From positions 1-64,000 of the forward strand of contig JAUMUT010000003.1 in the NCBI GenBank assembly GCA_030530525.1: a stretch of DNA of 64,000 bases, in the 5' to 3' direction. Shown here piece by piece: positions 26,218 to 35,804 of this stretch. The DNA comes from Capnocytophaga sp. (GTDB taxonomy: Bacteria > Bacteroidota > Bacteroidia > Flavobacteriales > Flavobacteriaceae). Made by a program: the position numbers and the translations under genes. Under the pieces are notes generated by a model. The model did not search any database, was not told where the DNA came from, and worked only from the letters and a program-made list of their open reading frames with translations. How positions within the stretch are numbered: the first letter of the stretch is position 1; each line of letters starts with the position of its first letter.

Positions 26218-27750
26218 TTAATAATTTAAAGTAAAATGTAGAGACAAAAAATATCGGTCATTTCCTTTTAAAGAACTTTTGTAAGTGCTTGCTATTCCTG
26301 TAAGAAGTGTTTTGTTGGGAGAGATAGGATATTTTATATCTCCACTGAGTTTTAAAACGTATTTGTTAGTGTTAAAATACTCATAATCAGGATATACGAC
26401 TTCGTCATAGAAAAGTTTTAGCGTTTTGGCAGCAAAATCGGTATCTTGAATGGTTTTGTAATAATCAATATTTTGGTTAATTAGCGAATTGCTCAAAGTA
26501 TGCTCATAACCCAGCGAAATGGTTGGGATAAGGCTAATTTTATCAAAAACAAATTCCTGCGAAGTGTAAGGTAAAATCTGTAAATGTGAATGGTCGGTAA
26601 TGGTGTTTGACAAAGCGTCTTTTTGGTATGCATCATTATATGAAACGGACAAGCCCACATCATAAAACGTGCGTTTGTTGGTTTCTTTTAGCAAAGAAGC
26701 AATGGCTTTGTATTCGTTGCTTTTGGCAATGTAGTTTTTTCCTTGTTGGTTTTGTAGGAAATTATCTCTGGAGAACTGATTGCCCATAAGGGTTAGTAAA
26801 AATTTCCTATCGGAAGATAAATTTTGTAAATAACTCACTCTTGCAGAAAGCTCATCGGTGGTGTATTTCGCTAAAATATCTTTTTCCCCCAAGTCGCTAT
26901 TACTAAAATTGGTCATATTTTTTTGAGAATAAGAAACCCAAACAAAAAGATTGGTGTTTTCGGTAATATGCTGATAACCAATATTGTAAGCTAACATATC
27001 TTCTACGCTTCGGGTGTTGTTTTTTATGATATTTTGCATTGTACCATAGCCTAATAGCCAACGCTCATATTTGTAATAATTACTTGGGATATGTGTGTTG
27101 TTATCTGAAATTTCTATTGTTGTATAATCTTTAAATTGTTTCCAGCGAAAGCCCGCCGAAATGTTATGCTGTTTTATTTTGTACGAAGAGGCAAAATTGA
27201 ACCCAATGTCGGGCGAATTGATTTTCGCACGAGGGTCTAACTCATACCTATATTTTTCTACCAAATTATACACTGCCGAAATTTCTGCATTCCAATTGGG
27301 CAAAATAGGGAAAATAATTCCGCCTTTGAGGTTGTACTGCTGGGCGTTCCATTTTGCGCCACGTTGTACGCTTTTGTAGTGAGGAGAAGGCATTATCCCG
27401 TTGGGTTGTACTTCATACATTGAGATATTCCATTTTTTTTCGTCTTGGTAAATACGTTGAATGTTAAAATCTCCATAAAAAACAAGATTTTTATATTGGA
27501 AATAGCCTTTGGTACGAATACCAAAATCTGTTTGTGCGCTTTTCTCTTGTCCAAGACGGAAATTTCCTTCTTCTCTGTTTAAGAAAAGAGAAGATTGTGT
27601 AAAATTTTGCATTGGCAGATGATAGAAAAATATTGGGTTTTGTAAATAATTTTCATACAACTGACCAAAAAAAGGCGTTTCTACATTGTAAGTTTGAGCA
27701 AAAGAAAATTTGGCAACCAACGCAAAAACGATAGAAAGATATTTTTTCAT
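26218..27750 (-). CDS. DUF6850-like outer-membrane beta-barrel protein
   Basis: A 510-residue protein with a signal peptide (MKKYLSIVFALVAKFSFAQ). It is built of many short amphipathic strands with alternating hydrophobic residues and ends with an aromatic C-terminal strand (FLSLHFTLNY), typical of outer-membrane barrels. I believe it belongs to the DUF6850 family found beside DUF4876 lipoproteins and TonB receptors in Bacteroidota. It is the last gene of that three-gene minus-strand operon and may assist the receptor. Substrate unknown. Confidence 0.72.
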   Translation of the reverse strand: MKKYLSIVFALVAKFSFAQTYNVETPFFGQLYENYLQNPIFFYHLPMQNFTQSSLFLNREEGNFRLGQEKSAQTDFGIRTKGYFQYKNLVFYGDFNIQRIYQDEKKWNISMYEVQPNGIMPSPHYKSVQRGAKWNAQQYNLKGGIIFPILPNWNAEISAVYNLVEKYRYELDPRAKINSPDIGFNFASSYKIKQHNISAGFRWKQFKDYTTIEISDNNTHIPSNYYKYERWLLGYGTMQNIIKNNTRSVEDMLAYNIGYQHITENTNLFVWVSYSQKNMTNFSNSDLGEKDILAKYTTDELSARVSYLQNLSSDRKFLLTLMGNQFSRDNFLQNQQGKNYIAKSNEYKAIASLLKETNKRTFYDVGLSVSYNDAYQKDALSNTITDHSHLQILPYTSQEFVFDKISLIPTISLGYEHTLSNSLINQNIDYYKTIQDTDFAAKTLKLFYDEVVYPDYEYFNTNKYVLKLSGDIKYPISPNKTLLTGIASTYKSSLKGNDRYFLSLHFTLNY

Positions 27751-27771
27751 AACAAAAGGTTTCTATTAAAG

Positions 27772-27809
27772 ATTACACTTTGCCGAAAGGAAAGACGACA
27801 AAGTGTAAT
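27772..27809 (-). other. Intercistronic hairpin in the TonB receptor operon
   Basis: A perfect 11-bp inverted repeat, ATTACACTTTG and CAAAGTGTAAT, with a 16-base loop. It sits in the 75-bp gap between the DUF4876 and DUF6850 genes. It lacks a T tract, so RNA processing or stability seems more likely than full termination. Confidence 0.6.
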
Positions 27810-27825
27810 AGTTTTTATAAAAGAC

Positions 27826-29142
27826 TTAGTTTAAACCACTTAGGTCTGGATCAACGTTAGGGTCAAAGTCGTTAGAAGAGTTGTTTGTATCTTGGTAAAT
27901 AACTCTATTGCCGATGGTAGTTTTTACCTTACGGATAGCCGCTTTGGAAGTATATTGCCCTATTCCTTTTACTTCTCCTGCGTCAATATTATCAGGAAGG
28001 CGGTGAGCAATAGCACTGGTTTCTCTAAAATGTTGTAAATTAATTCCGTCAATAATTTGAGAAATAGGAATTTGAACATTTCCAGCTTCAACAGTAGCTG
28101 TTGAAGAAAGGACAGGTCTTTTTACTCTTGGGTAAGAGTCTATTTCCGCTTTGGTAGCTTTTACAATAGCCCAAGCCTCTCTTCCCATAACATCTAAGAT
28201 TAAGTCTCTTTGCCCACTAACTTTATGATAAACAAGCATATTTGTGGCAGGAGTATCTATATCTGTATCAAGAGCTCTAACCCCAGGAACATCACCGTAG
28301 TATGCTTCAAATTGAGCTTTGCTAAGGTCTATGGTAAGGTCAGGGTTTTTTACTTCTAATGGCTTACCTTCGGTTGTAGTAATAGGAGCTTTGTGGTTAA
28401 GAGCGGTTTGTGCTACGAAAACGGATTTACCAGCTTCTAACGGGTATTGTTCTCCTGAGCCAGGGAAAGCGATGATTTCTTGTGAAAAGATATATTTTGT
28501 ATTGGCATTAGCAGCGTCTTGTACGCCTTCTCCTTGCGACCAGTCAAGTTGCCCATTAGATTGATAAATAGATTGGGTAGAGCTTCTTGCCGCAGTGTTA
28601 TTTCCTGCTACTCTTACCAAGCAAAGCCCATCTAAGTAAATAGTTTGGTTACTATTATTATAAATTTCTATAAATTGGTCTCTAAACATAGCACCAGATC
28701 GTACGTCAGACCCTTGGTAGTAAATTTGTTTAATAACCAAATCACCTATTTGTGCAGCTTGCAAGGTAATGAGTTGGCTAGCTTGGTTGGCAGTAATAGT
28801 AACGTTGGATAAACTTCCGTTAAAGGTAGCTTCTTGGGCAAAACCTGTAATAGGTTCGGCAGTTTCTGCGGTTAGCTCTTTGGAAGCGTTAATGTTATAC
28901 GTACCAGCGGGCAAAGTTGTAGAGGCTTTTCCTTCGGTGTTGGTGGTAGCCTCATAAGAAGATCCTGTCTCTTGGTTTAGGAGAGTTATTTTAACACCTT
29001 CTGCGGGTTGGTTATTAAAATCTTTGCCATAGGTTACTTCCATTTGGTAAGTAACTTGCTGTACAAAGTTATCATCGCTGTTGTCTTTGTTACACGCCCA
29101 AAACAAAGCGGTAACACTTAGTAGAGTTACAATTTTTCTCAT
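27826..29142 (-). CDS. DUF4876-type lipoprotein
   Basis: A 438-residue lipoprotein (MRKIVTLLSVTALFWAC, then NKDNSDDN as a surface-export-like tether). Residues ~25-125 are an Ig-like/carboxypeptidase-regulatory-type domain (VKITLLNQETGSSYEATTN). The remainder resembles a lamin-tail-like fold (DLVIKQIYY, FIEIYNNSNQTIYLDGLCLV), the content of DUF4876. Genes of this kind sit between a TonB receptor and a DUF6850 barrel, which suggests a surface lipoprotein that hands a ligand to the receptor, as SusD does for SusC. Ligand unknown. Confidence 0.72.
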   Translation of the reverse strand: MRKIVTLLSVTALFWACNKDNSDDNFVQQVTYQMEVTYGKDFNNQPAEGVKITLLNQETGSSYEATTNTEGKASTTLPAGTYNINASKELTAETAEPITGFAQEATFNGSLSNVTITANQASQLITLQAAQIGDLVIKQIYYQGSDVRSGAMFRDQFIEIYNNSNQTIYLDGLCLVRVAGNNTAARSSTQSIYQSNGQLDWSQGEGVQDAANANTKYIFSQEIIAFPGSGEQYPLEAGKSVFVAQTALNHKAPITTTEGKPLEVKNPDLTIDLSKAQFEAYYGDVPGVRALDTDIDTPATNMLVYHKVSGQRDLILDVMGREAWAIVKATKAEIDSYPRVKRPVLSSTATVEAGNVQIPISQIIDGINLQHFRETSAIAHRLPDNIDAGEVKGIGQYTSKAAIRKVKTTIGNRVIYQDTNNSSNDFDPNVDPDLSGLN

Positions 29143-29174
29143 TGTAGAATTATTTATTTGAAATTAAATTTTTA

Positions 29175-31811
29175 TTAAAAAGCATATTTGGCACTAGCCC
29201 CAAAATTGATAGTGCTGTTATAGTATTGGGTGAGGTTATTAACGGTTATTCGTGGTCGGTAGTCCAAGAAATTGGTAACATAAAGGCTAAGACTAAGCCC
29301 ATTGGTCATTTCTTTGGTAAGGCGCAAATGGAAATTGTGGTACATAGGTATTCTTGCTCCTGAGCTGTTGGCACCTAACGTTCTCCACAAGTCGCTATAA
29401 GTAGTATCTTGTGGGTTGGCTATCGGGATAATTTCCCCTTTGGGCGAAACGTATGCAAAAGGGTAAATATTTTTTGGCTCACTTTTGGAAAAACTATATG
29501 TAAATTGTTCCGCAGTAAGCGAAATAAGTAGCCCAAGCTGTGAGATGTGGTGGGTGGCGGTAAGCCTAAACGATAATCGCTCTGCCATAGAACCTTCGTT
29601 GTGGTAAAGCCCGTGTATGTACTCTTGTTCCAAGTCGTTAGTGTTTTTTTGGTAAGTATAAGAAGCATTTTTGCTATTGGTATGGTAATAACTTCCTACC
29701 AAAGAGAAATTGGTGTTTATTGCTCTGATTTTCTTGAAGTTAGCAATTATTTCCACGCCCTTATCTCGGGTTTCTTGGTTGTTGTTGGGCAGGCTATAAT
29801 GTTGTACAATATTACGATAGCCCGTTACGCTATAAGTAGGCGGGGTCGTGGTATTAGTTGCCCCAAATTGCACTTCTGGGAATAAAAAAGAAACGAATTT
29901 TTCTTCGGAGCTAAAACTATCAAAAGAATGATTGTAAAATGCGGTTAAAGAAATTTTCGCAAAACGAGTATCAATATCAGTTCCTAATTCATATTTCCAC
30001 GATTTGGCGGGCTTCAAATCTACTTTTTCTATTGGGAAAACATAGGTTTGGATAAGGTTCATTGAATAATAATTGGTACGAATGTCTCTTATCAAGAAAT
30101 CAAAATATTTATCACCTGGGAAACGATTGGCAAGCGAAGGAGCTTTGGTAGCCATACCCAAGCCACCACGTATTTTTACTTTTTTGCTAATTTCGTAAGC
30201 AGAATTAATACGTGGGCTAAATGAATAAAATCCGTTTTGGTTCTCTACCCGAAAGCCCAAATTGAGTGATGCCGTTCTACCAGAATCGAACTTATAACTT
30301 AAATTATCTTGGAAATAAAACGCCAACAGCCTACTTGGTATAACATATCTTTTAAAATTCAGCCCGCGCACGCCTTGCTCTCCCGAGCTATTTCCTGAAA
30401 GGGAAGACTGCGTAGAGGCACTACTGGTATCATATACTTTTCCTTCGCCTATGTTGTGGCTGTAATTAAAACTAATCCCCGCCGAAATAAGTTGTCGTAA
30501 TTTATTATGTTGAATATTTTTTTCTACAGAAAATTGCGCATTGATGTTAATAGGCTCCCCGATGGTTCTTTCTTGGCTCATATAAGCTGCGGGCGTGTAA
30601 AGACCTTCATACAAAGAAGTTTCGGTAGCGGTAGGTACAGGTCGCCCTCCCATATTTACGAAATAAAACCTCGTATCGTCTTGGTAAGAGTAAGAGCCTC
30701 CTGTTTGTAAGTTTATTCTATCTATCCAACGAGAGTCTAACTGCCAATTGGCACGATTGTTAAAGCTCCACGAATAGTCAATACGCTTACGGCTACTTTG
30801 TACATCGCTGTTGAGTTCCAAATCTTTTTTGTCATCATCAATATTACTTCGGTAATTGATAGATAATGAGTTACGGAATTTGCTTTGCTTTTCGTACGTC
30901 CAAATTGCCGAAGTAGTAATTCGATCAAAACCAGCCATTGACTGTGTTGGGTTTTCGTTAGAGTTAAGATAATCTAACGAAATACTGAGTTTTCCTATTT
31001 TTTCAGACAAGAGAAAACCTTTATTTAAGGAAAGAGATTGCCCTCCTCCGCGCATTTGTCCATTTATTTGTAGCGGATATTGTCCTGCTTTTCGCTCAAT
31101 AAGCACCAAACCCGTTGTGGCATTTCCGTATTTGGCATCGGCTATACCCGTAACTACTTCTATACGTTCAATATTAGTTGTAGGTATAGAACGTAGGTCA
31201 ATTCCTGTATTTACAGAAGAATAGCCTGTTGTGTTAGAACCATAAGCGTTATAAGTTTGCATATTTTCGTCATTGGAGAGTTGCATATCATCTACAATAA
31301 ATGAAAAACCGAAACTATTATCGTTAGAAGCTCTTGCTGTACGAATATTATTAATAATGTTTGGCGAATTTAAAGAAGGCGGTTTTATAGTTTGCCCGGG
31401 CAATTGTTGCAACACATCTGTAAGAGAAAATGTCTGGAATTGGCTAATAGCATATTTGTCCAAAACGATAGCCGAGCTGGTTTCATCTTTTGCTTTGGTA
31501 GCAGTAACTACCACTTCATTGAGGCGTAGGTTTTCATCTTTAAGAGCTACACGCAAGGTAGTGCTTGCCCCTTTTATGGTACGGCGTTCCATTCCGAGAA
31601 AGCTAAATTCCAACTCATATTCTTTATAAAAAGGAATAGAAAAGTTTCCTTTTTCATCTGTAATAGCCCATTTGTTTGTTTTTTTATCAACTACGGTAAC
31701 CCCTTGTATTGGGTTTCTGTCCGAATCAATAACAATACCTGAAACTTTTTGATTTTGGGAAAAAGAAGAAAAAGAAACCCAAAAAAGTATAAAAAAACAG
31801 AATAATTTCAT
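29175..31811 (-). CDS. TonB-dependent outer-membrane receptor
   Basis: An 878-residue receptor with a signal peptide. Residues ~20-95 are a carboxypeptidase-D regulatory-like domain (VSGIVIDSDRNPIQGVTV). The plug domain (about 105-240) contains LTDVLQQLPGQ and RIEVVTGIADAKYGNATTGLV. The remaining ~620 residues form the 22-strand barrel with an aromatic C-terminus (INFGASAKYAF). It imports a ligand using TonB-ExbBD energy. It heads the receptor-DUF4876-DUF6850 operon, with a promoter upstream. There is no SusD-like partner, so an iron or other small ligand is possible. Confidence 0.9.
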   Translation of the reverse strand: MKLFCFFILFWVSFSSFSQNQKVSGIVIDSDRNPIQGVTVVDKKTNKWAITDEKGNFSIPFYKEYELEFSFLGMERRTIKGASTTLRVALKDENLRLNEVVVTATKAKDETSSAIVLDKYAISQFQTFSLTDVLQQLPGQTIKPPSLNSPNIINNIRTARASNDNSFGFSFIVDDMQLSNDENMQTYNAYGSNTTGYSSVNTGIDLRSIPTTNIERIEVVTGIADAKYGNATTGLVLIERKAGQYPLQINGQMRGGGQSLSLNKGFLLSEKIGKLSISLDYLNSNENPTQSMAGFDRITTSAIWTYEKQSKFRNSLSINYRSNIDDDKKDLELNSDVQSSRKRIDYSWSFNNRANWQLDSRWIDRINLQTGGSYSYQDDTRFYFVNMGGRPVPTATETSLYEGLYTPAAYMSQERTIGEPININAQFSVEKNIQHNKLRQLISAGISFNYSHNIGEGKVYDTSSASTQSSLSGNSSGEQGVRGLNFKRYVIPSRLLAFYFQDNLSYKFDSGRTASLNLGFRVENQNGFYSFSPRINSAYEISKKVKIRGGLGMATKAPSLANRFPGDKYFDFLIRDIRTNYYSMNLIQTYVFPIEKVDLKPAKSWKYELGTDIDTRFAKISLTAFYNHSFDSFSSEEKFVSFLFPEVQFGATNTTTPPTYSVTGYRNIVQHYSLPNNNQETRDKGVEIIANFKKIRAINTNFSLVGSYYHTNSKNASYTYQKNTNDLEQEYIHGLYHNEGSMAERLSFRLTATHHISQLGLLISLTAEQFTYSFSKSEPKNIYPFAYVSPKGEIIPIANPQDTTYSDLWRTLGANSSGARIPMYHNFHLRLTKEMTNGLSLSLYVTNFLDYRPRITVNNLTQYYNSTINFGASAKYAF

Positions 31812-31832
31812 TCACCAACTAATTTCTGTGGG

Positions 31833-31864
31833 CAAATATATCAATTTAATTTCATTAAAAACAA
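31833..31864 (-). promoter_or_regulatory. Promoter of the TonB receptor operon
   Basis: On the minus strand TTG (31862-31864), 21 nt, TATATTTG (31833-31840). It lies in the divergent region shared with the M23 peptidase, which has its own TATTTTTG at 31904-31911 on the plus strand. No Fur-like palindrome is obvious here. Confidence 0.6.
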
Positions 31865-31998
31865 GAAAATTAATAAATTTTAAGTTTATTTAGATTTTTT
31901 ATATATTTTTGCAAACGGAAAAGATATTAAACTTTCTTAAAAATTTGTCTTTGTTAGTAAAAAATACGAAATTTGTCCGTTTTAAATTGCTTCGCCAA

Positions 31999-33288
31999 AT
32001 GAATAGAAAAATAGGCTTTTTGTGGGTATGCTTGGCGGTTTTTGTTTCCGCTTGTAAGGAAAAACAACCAGAAGTAAAAGAAGAAATTAAGCCAGAACCT
32101 ATTCCTGTGTATGAATATGGTTTTAATATAGCAGAATATAAAATAGTAAAAGATACGGTAAAAAAGGGAGATACTTTCGGGAAAATACTCAATGACCATT
32201 ATATTTCTCCTAAAAAAGTATTTGATATTTCAGAAATGGGAAAAGATATTCTTTCTCCAAAAGATTTTCGTATTGGGCAACCTTATGCGCTGGTTTTTCA
32301 TAAAAATACGCCCGATTCGTTGGATTATTTTATCTATCAGCCCAATTTGACGCACTTTGTGAAAGTCCATCTGAAAGATTCTCTTTTTGTAGAGAAAATA
32401 GATAGAAAAATTACCATTATTGAAAAAGAAGGTGGCGGATACATAAAAAGTAACCTCACCGAAGACGTTATCAAAGCAGGAATGTCTTTCTCGGCAGCTT
32501 ATACTCTCTCTCAAATTTTTGATTATACGATTGACTTTTTTCACTTACAAGAAGATGATAAGTTTAAAGTAATTTATGACGAACGCTATGTAGATGATAC
32601 CATTTACGCAGGTTTGGTAAGAGTGAAAGCCGCTTATTTTGAACACAAAGGAAAACCTTTCTATGCCTTTAATTTTGAAACAGATACCATTAACCATAAA
32701 TGGGGATATTATGACGAAAACGGGAATATGATGAAGCGAATGTTCTTAAAAGCTCCGTTAGATATCTTCCGAATTACCTCTCGTTTTGGTATGCGTTATC
32801 ATCCTGTTCTCCACCGAATGAAAGGGCATTTCGGTACAGACTATGCCGCCCCAACAGGTACGCCTATCCGTGCCACAGCAAACGGAACCGTTACCCAAGC
32901 AGGTTTTACCTCTGGCAACGGAAATTATGTGAAAATACGACACAACAAAACCTATGAAACACAATATTTGCATATGTCTAAAATTATTGCCAAAAAAGGA
33001 CAATATGTATCACAAGGAGATATTATTGGCTTAGTCGGTAGTACGGGGCTTGCCACTGGTCCTCACGTGTGTTATCGTTTCTGGAAAAATGGGCAACAGG
33101 TAGATCCGCTCAAAGAAGTTCTCCCAGAGGCTGTCCCGATTGATGATAAACTAAAACCTCGTTACTTAGAATATATTGCACCACTCAAAGCGCAGTTAGA
33201 TGCCGTTCCATACACCAAAGTGGAAAGTATAGGTGAAGTACAAGCAGATAATGAAAATGATACTCAAATAAAAGATTCTATTAATTAA
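31999..33288 (+). CDS. M23-family peptidoglycan endopeptidase lipoprotein
   Basis: A 429-residue lipoprotein (lipobox FVSAC, C19) with a LysM-like segment (VKKGDTFGKILNDHY), a central domain typical of Csd3/OapA-type peptidases, and a C-terminal LytM domain. The zinc motif HFGTDYAAP (H-x3-D) and the YLHMS histidine are present, so it should be an active metallo-endopeptidase cutting peptide cross-links. The start at 31999 (MNRKIGFLWVCL) begins the signal; the upstream extension would mask it. It is likely cell-wall remodelling machinery, separated from pgi by 44 bp. Confidence 0.88.
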   Translation: MNRKIGFLWVCLAVFVSACKEKQPEVKEEIKPEPIPVYEYGFNIAEYKIVKDTVKKGDTFGKILNDHYISPKKVFDISEMGKDILSPKDFRIGQPYALVFHKNTPDSLDYFIYQPNLTHFVKVHLKDSLFVEKIDRKITIIEKEGGGYIKSNLTEDVIKAGMSFSAAYTLSQIFDYTIDFFHLQEDDKFKVIYDERYVDDTIYAGLVRVKAAYFEHKGKPFYAFNFETDTINHKWGYYDENGNMMKRMFLKAPLDIFRITSRFGMRYHPVLHRMKGHFGTDYAAPTGTPIRATANGTVTQAGFTSGNGNYVKIRHNKTYETQYLHMSKIIAKKGQYVSQGDIIGLVGSTGLATGPHVCYRFWKNGQQVDPLKEVLPEAVPIDDKLKPRYLEYIAPLKAQLDAVPYTKVESIGEVQADNENDTQIKDSIN

Positions 33289-33332
33289 AGTAAAACCAAA
33301 GAGTAAAAAACTCTTTCTTAAAAATAAAAAAT

Positions 33333-34949
33333 ATGTTATCCTCACAAAATCCTACCAAAACAAAAGCGTGGCGAGCTTTGTACGTACATTATGAAGCTAC
33401 CAAAAATATTACATTGCAACAGCTTTTTGACCAAGACCCTAACCGAGCAAAAGATTATACCATAAAATGGGAAGATTTTCTGGTAGATTATTCTAAAAAT
33501 AATATTGATAAAACCTCACGCGATTTATTATTAGACCTCGCCCAAGAGTGCCACCTGAAAGAAGCTATTGAAAAATACTTTACAGGAGTAGCCATAAACG
33601 AAACCGAAAACAGAGCCGTTCTGCACACCGCTTTGCGTTCTTTCGAGAAAGAAATTCTTGTAGATGGCAAAAATATTATCCCTGAAATAGAAGAAGTAAA
33701 ACAAAAAATGAAAACGTTTTCTGCCGAAATAATCAGCGGAGAACGCAAAGGCTACACAGGCAAACCTTTTACCGATGTCGTAAATATTGGTATCGGCGGG
33801 TCAGATTTGGGCCCCGTAATGGTTTGCGAAGCACTGAAATTCTATAAAAATCATCTTAACATTCACTTTGTTAGTAATGTAGATGGCGATCATATTCACG
33901 AAGTTATCAAACACCTGAACCCAGAAACAACACTTTTTGTTATTGTATCCAAAACTTTTACCACCTTAGAGACACTTTCCAATGCTTTGACTATCAAAAA
34001 ATGGTTCTTAAAAAATGCATCTGAGAAAGATATTGCCAAACACTTCGTTGCCGTTTCTACCAATTTAGAAAAAATAGCAGAATTTGGCATCGCTTCTGAA
34101 AACGTATTCCCGATGTGGGACTGGGTAGGCGGTCGTTTCTCTCTTTGGAGTGCTGTGGGGCTAACTATCGCTCTTTCTGTCGGTTATGATAATTTTGAAA
34201 AACTCCTAAAAGGAGCAAACGAAATGGACAACCATTTCCGAAATACCGATTTCTCTCAAAACATTCCGGTTATTTTAGCTTTGCTAACCATTTGGTATAA
34301 TAATTTCTACAAAGCAGATACAGAAGCCATTATCCCTTATACACAATACTTGCACCGCTTCCCTGCTTACTTACAACAAGGAATAATGGAAAGCAACGGA
34401 AAATCTATTGACCGAAACGGAAAAAAAGTAGATTACCAAACAGGAACTATCATTTGGGGCGAACCAGGAACCAACTCTCAACACGCTTTCTTCCAGCTTA
34501 TCCATCAAGGAACTAAGAAAATCCCGACCGATTTTATTGGTTTCAAAGAATCTTTATATGGCGAAAAAGATCATCATAATAAACTAATGGCAAACTTCTT
34601 TGCCCAAACCGAAGCCCTTCTTAAAGGAAAAACTCCCGAGCAAGTGCTCCAAGAAATGGGCGATAAAGTAAATGATTATCTTATCCCTTTCAAATCTTTT
34701 GAAGGAAATAAACCAACCACCACTATACTTATTGACAGATTAACGCCTAAAAGTTTAGGAAAACTCATCGCTCTTTATGAGCATAAAATATTCGTGCAAG
34801 GAGTAATTTGGAATATTTATAGCTATGACCAATGGGGCGTAGAGCTTGGCAAACAACTCGCAGGAAACATTCTTAATGACTTCAAAAACGAGAAACAAAG
34901 CCCACACGATAGTTCTACTCAACAACTCATCAAGGCATATAAACATTAA
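33333..34949 (+). CDS. pgi: Glucose-6-phosphate isomerase
   Basis: A 538-residue phosphoglucose isomerase for glycolysis and gluconeogenesis, of the long E. coli type. Signatures are [12 protein letters not shown] near 152, the substrate loop [10 protein letters not shown], the catalytic Glu region in [10 protein letters not shown] and QLIHQGT, and the closing WGVELGK motif. It is soluble and cytoplasmic. A small AAAGAGT/ACTCTTT hairpin (33298-33316) precedes it, between the M23 gene and pgi. Confidence 0.96.
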   Translation: MLSSQNPTKTKAWRALYVHYEATKNITLQQLFDQDPNRAKDYTIKWEDFLVDYSKNNIDKTSRDLLLDLAQECHLKEAIEKYFTGVAINETENRAVLHTALRSFEKEILVDGKNIIPEIEEVKQKMKTFSAEIISGERKGYTGKPFTDVVNIGIGGSDLGPVMVCEALKFYKNHLNIHFVSNVDGDHIHEVIKHLNPETTLFVIVSKTFTTLETLSNALTIKKWFLKNASEKDIAKHFVAVSTNLEKIAEFGIASENVFPMWDWVGGRFSLWSAVGLTIALSVGYDNFEKLLKGANEMDNHFRNTDFSQNIPVILALLTIWYNNFYKADTEAIIPYTQYLHRFPAYLQQGIMESNGKSIDRNGKKVDYQTGTIIWGEPGTNSQHAFFQLIHQGTKKIPTDFIGFKESLYGEKDHHNKLMANFFAQTEALLKGKTPEQVLQEMGDKVNDYLIPFKSFEGNKPTTTILIDRLTPKSLGKLIALYEHKIFVQGVIWNIYSYDQWGVELGKQLAGNILNDFKNEKQSPHDSSTQQLIKAYKH

Positions 34950-35016
34950 TTATAAAATACAATACCAAACCATCGGTAACATTAAATAACAATCCGTACA
35001 AGATAAAAATAATAAA

Positions 35017-35724
35017 ATGAAATATAAACGAATATTGCTTAAACTAAGCGGAGAAGCCCTTATGGGCGGAAGACAATACGGAATAGACCCCGCACGATTG
35101 AAGGAATATGCCACCGAAATCAAAGAAGTAGTAAAACAAGGCGTGGAAGTTGCCATCGTTATTGGAGGAGGTAACATATTCCGTGGAGTAGCTGGCGCAA
35201 GTAACGGAATGGATAGAGTACAAGGCGATTATATGGGAATGCTCGCCACCGTGATTAACTCTTTAGCCCTTCAAAGTGCCTTGGAAGACGAAGGCATTTA
35301 CACACGATTGCAAACCGCCATAAAAATGGAAGCAATTGCCGAACCATTCATAAAACGAAGAGCCGTAAGACATTTGGAAAAAGGAAGAGTCGTTATTTTT
35401 GGTGCCGGAACAGGAAACCCTTATTTCACCACCGATTCCGCAGCTGTTTTACGTGCTATTGAAATTAACGCAGATGTTATCCTTAAAGGAACACGAGTAG
35501 ATGGTATTTACACTGCCGACCCCGAGAAAGACCAAAACGCCGTTAAGTACGACCATATCACATTCGACGAAGCCATTGACAAAAACTTGAAAGTTATGGA
35601 TATGACCGCCTTCACCCTTAGCCAAGAAAACAAACTCCCTATCATCGTGTTTGATATGAATAAAAAAGGAAACCTTGCCAAAGTAGTCGCAGGAGAAAAC
35701 ATCGGTACTATCGTTAATATCTAA
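35017..35724 (+). CDS. pyrH: UMP kinase
   Basis: A 235-residue bacterial UMP kinase of the amino-acid-kinase fold, which makes UDP from UMP. It begins [14 protein letters not shown], and [20 protein letters not shown] and [17 protein letters not shown] follow as in other PyrH proteins. Length and start are normal. It is a hexameric cytoplasmic enzyme usually regulated by GTP and UTP. It lies 67 bp after pgi and is followed by a clear terminator. Confidence 0.96.
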   Translation: MKYKRILLKLSGEALMGGRQYGIDPARLKEYATEIKEVVKQGVEVAIVIGGGNIFRGVAGASNGMDRVQGDYMGMLATVINSLALQSALEDEGIYTRLQTAIKMEAIAEPFIKRRAVRHLEKGRVVIFGAGTGNPYFTTDSAAVLRAIEINADVILKGTRVDGIYTADPEKDQNAVKYDHITFDEAIDKNLKVMDMTAFTLSQENKLPIIVFDMNKKGNLAKVVAGENIGTIVNI

Positions 35725-35765
35725 GAATACGTTTTTTTTACCATAATTAATAATTTATTATTTTT

Positions 35766-35788
35766 AAGCATCTGAAAAGATGCTTTTT
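35766..35788 (+). terminator. Terminator after pyrH (GAAA tetraloop)
   Basis: AAGCATCT-GAAA-AGATGCTT followed by T residues, 41 bases after pyrH. It isolates pyrH from the sulfatase gene. Confidence 0.85.
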
Positions 35789-35804
35789 CCTTTTTATATA
35801 TTTT

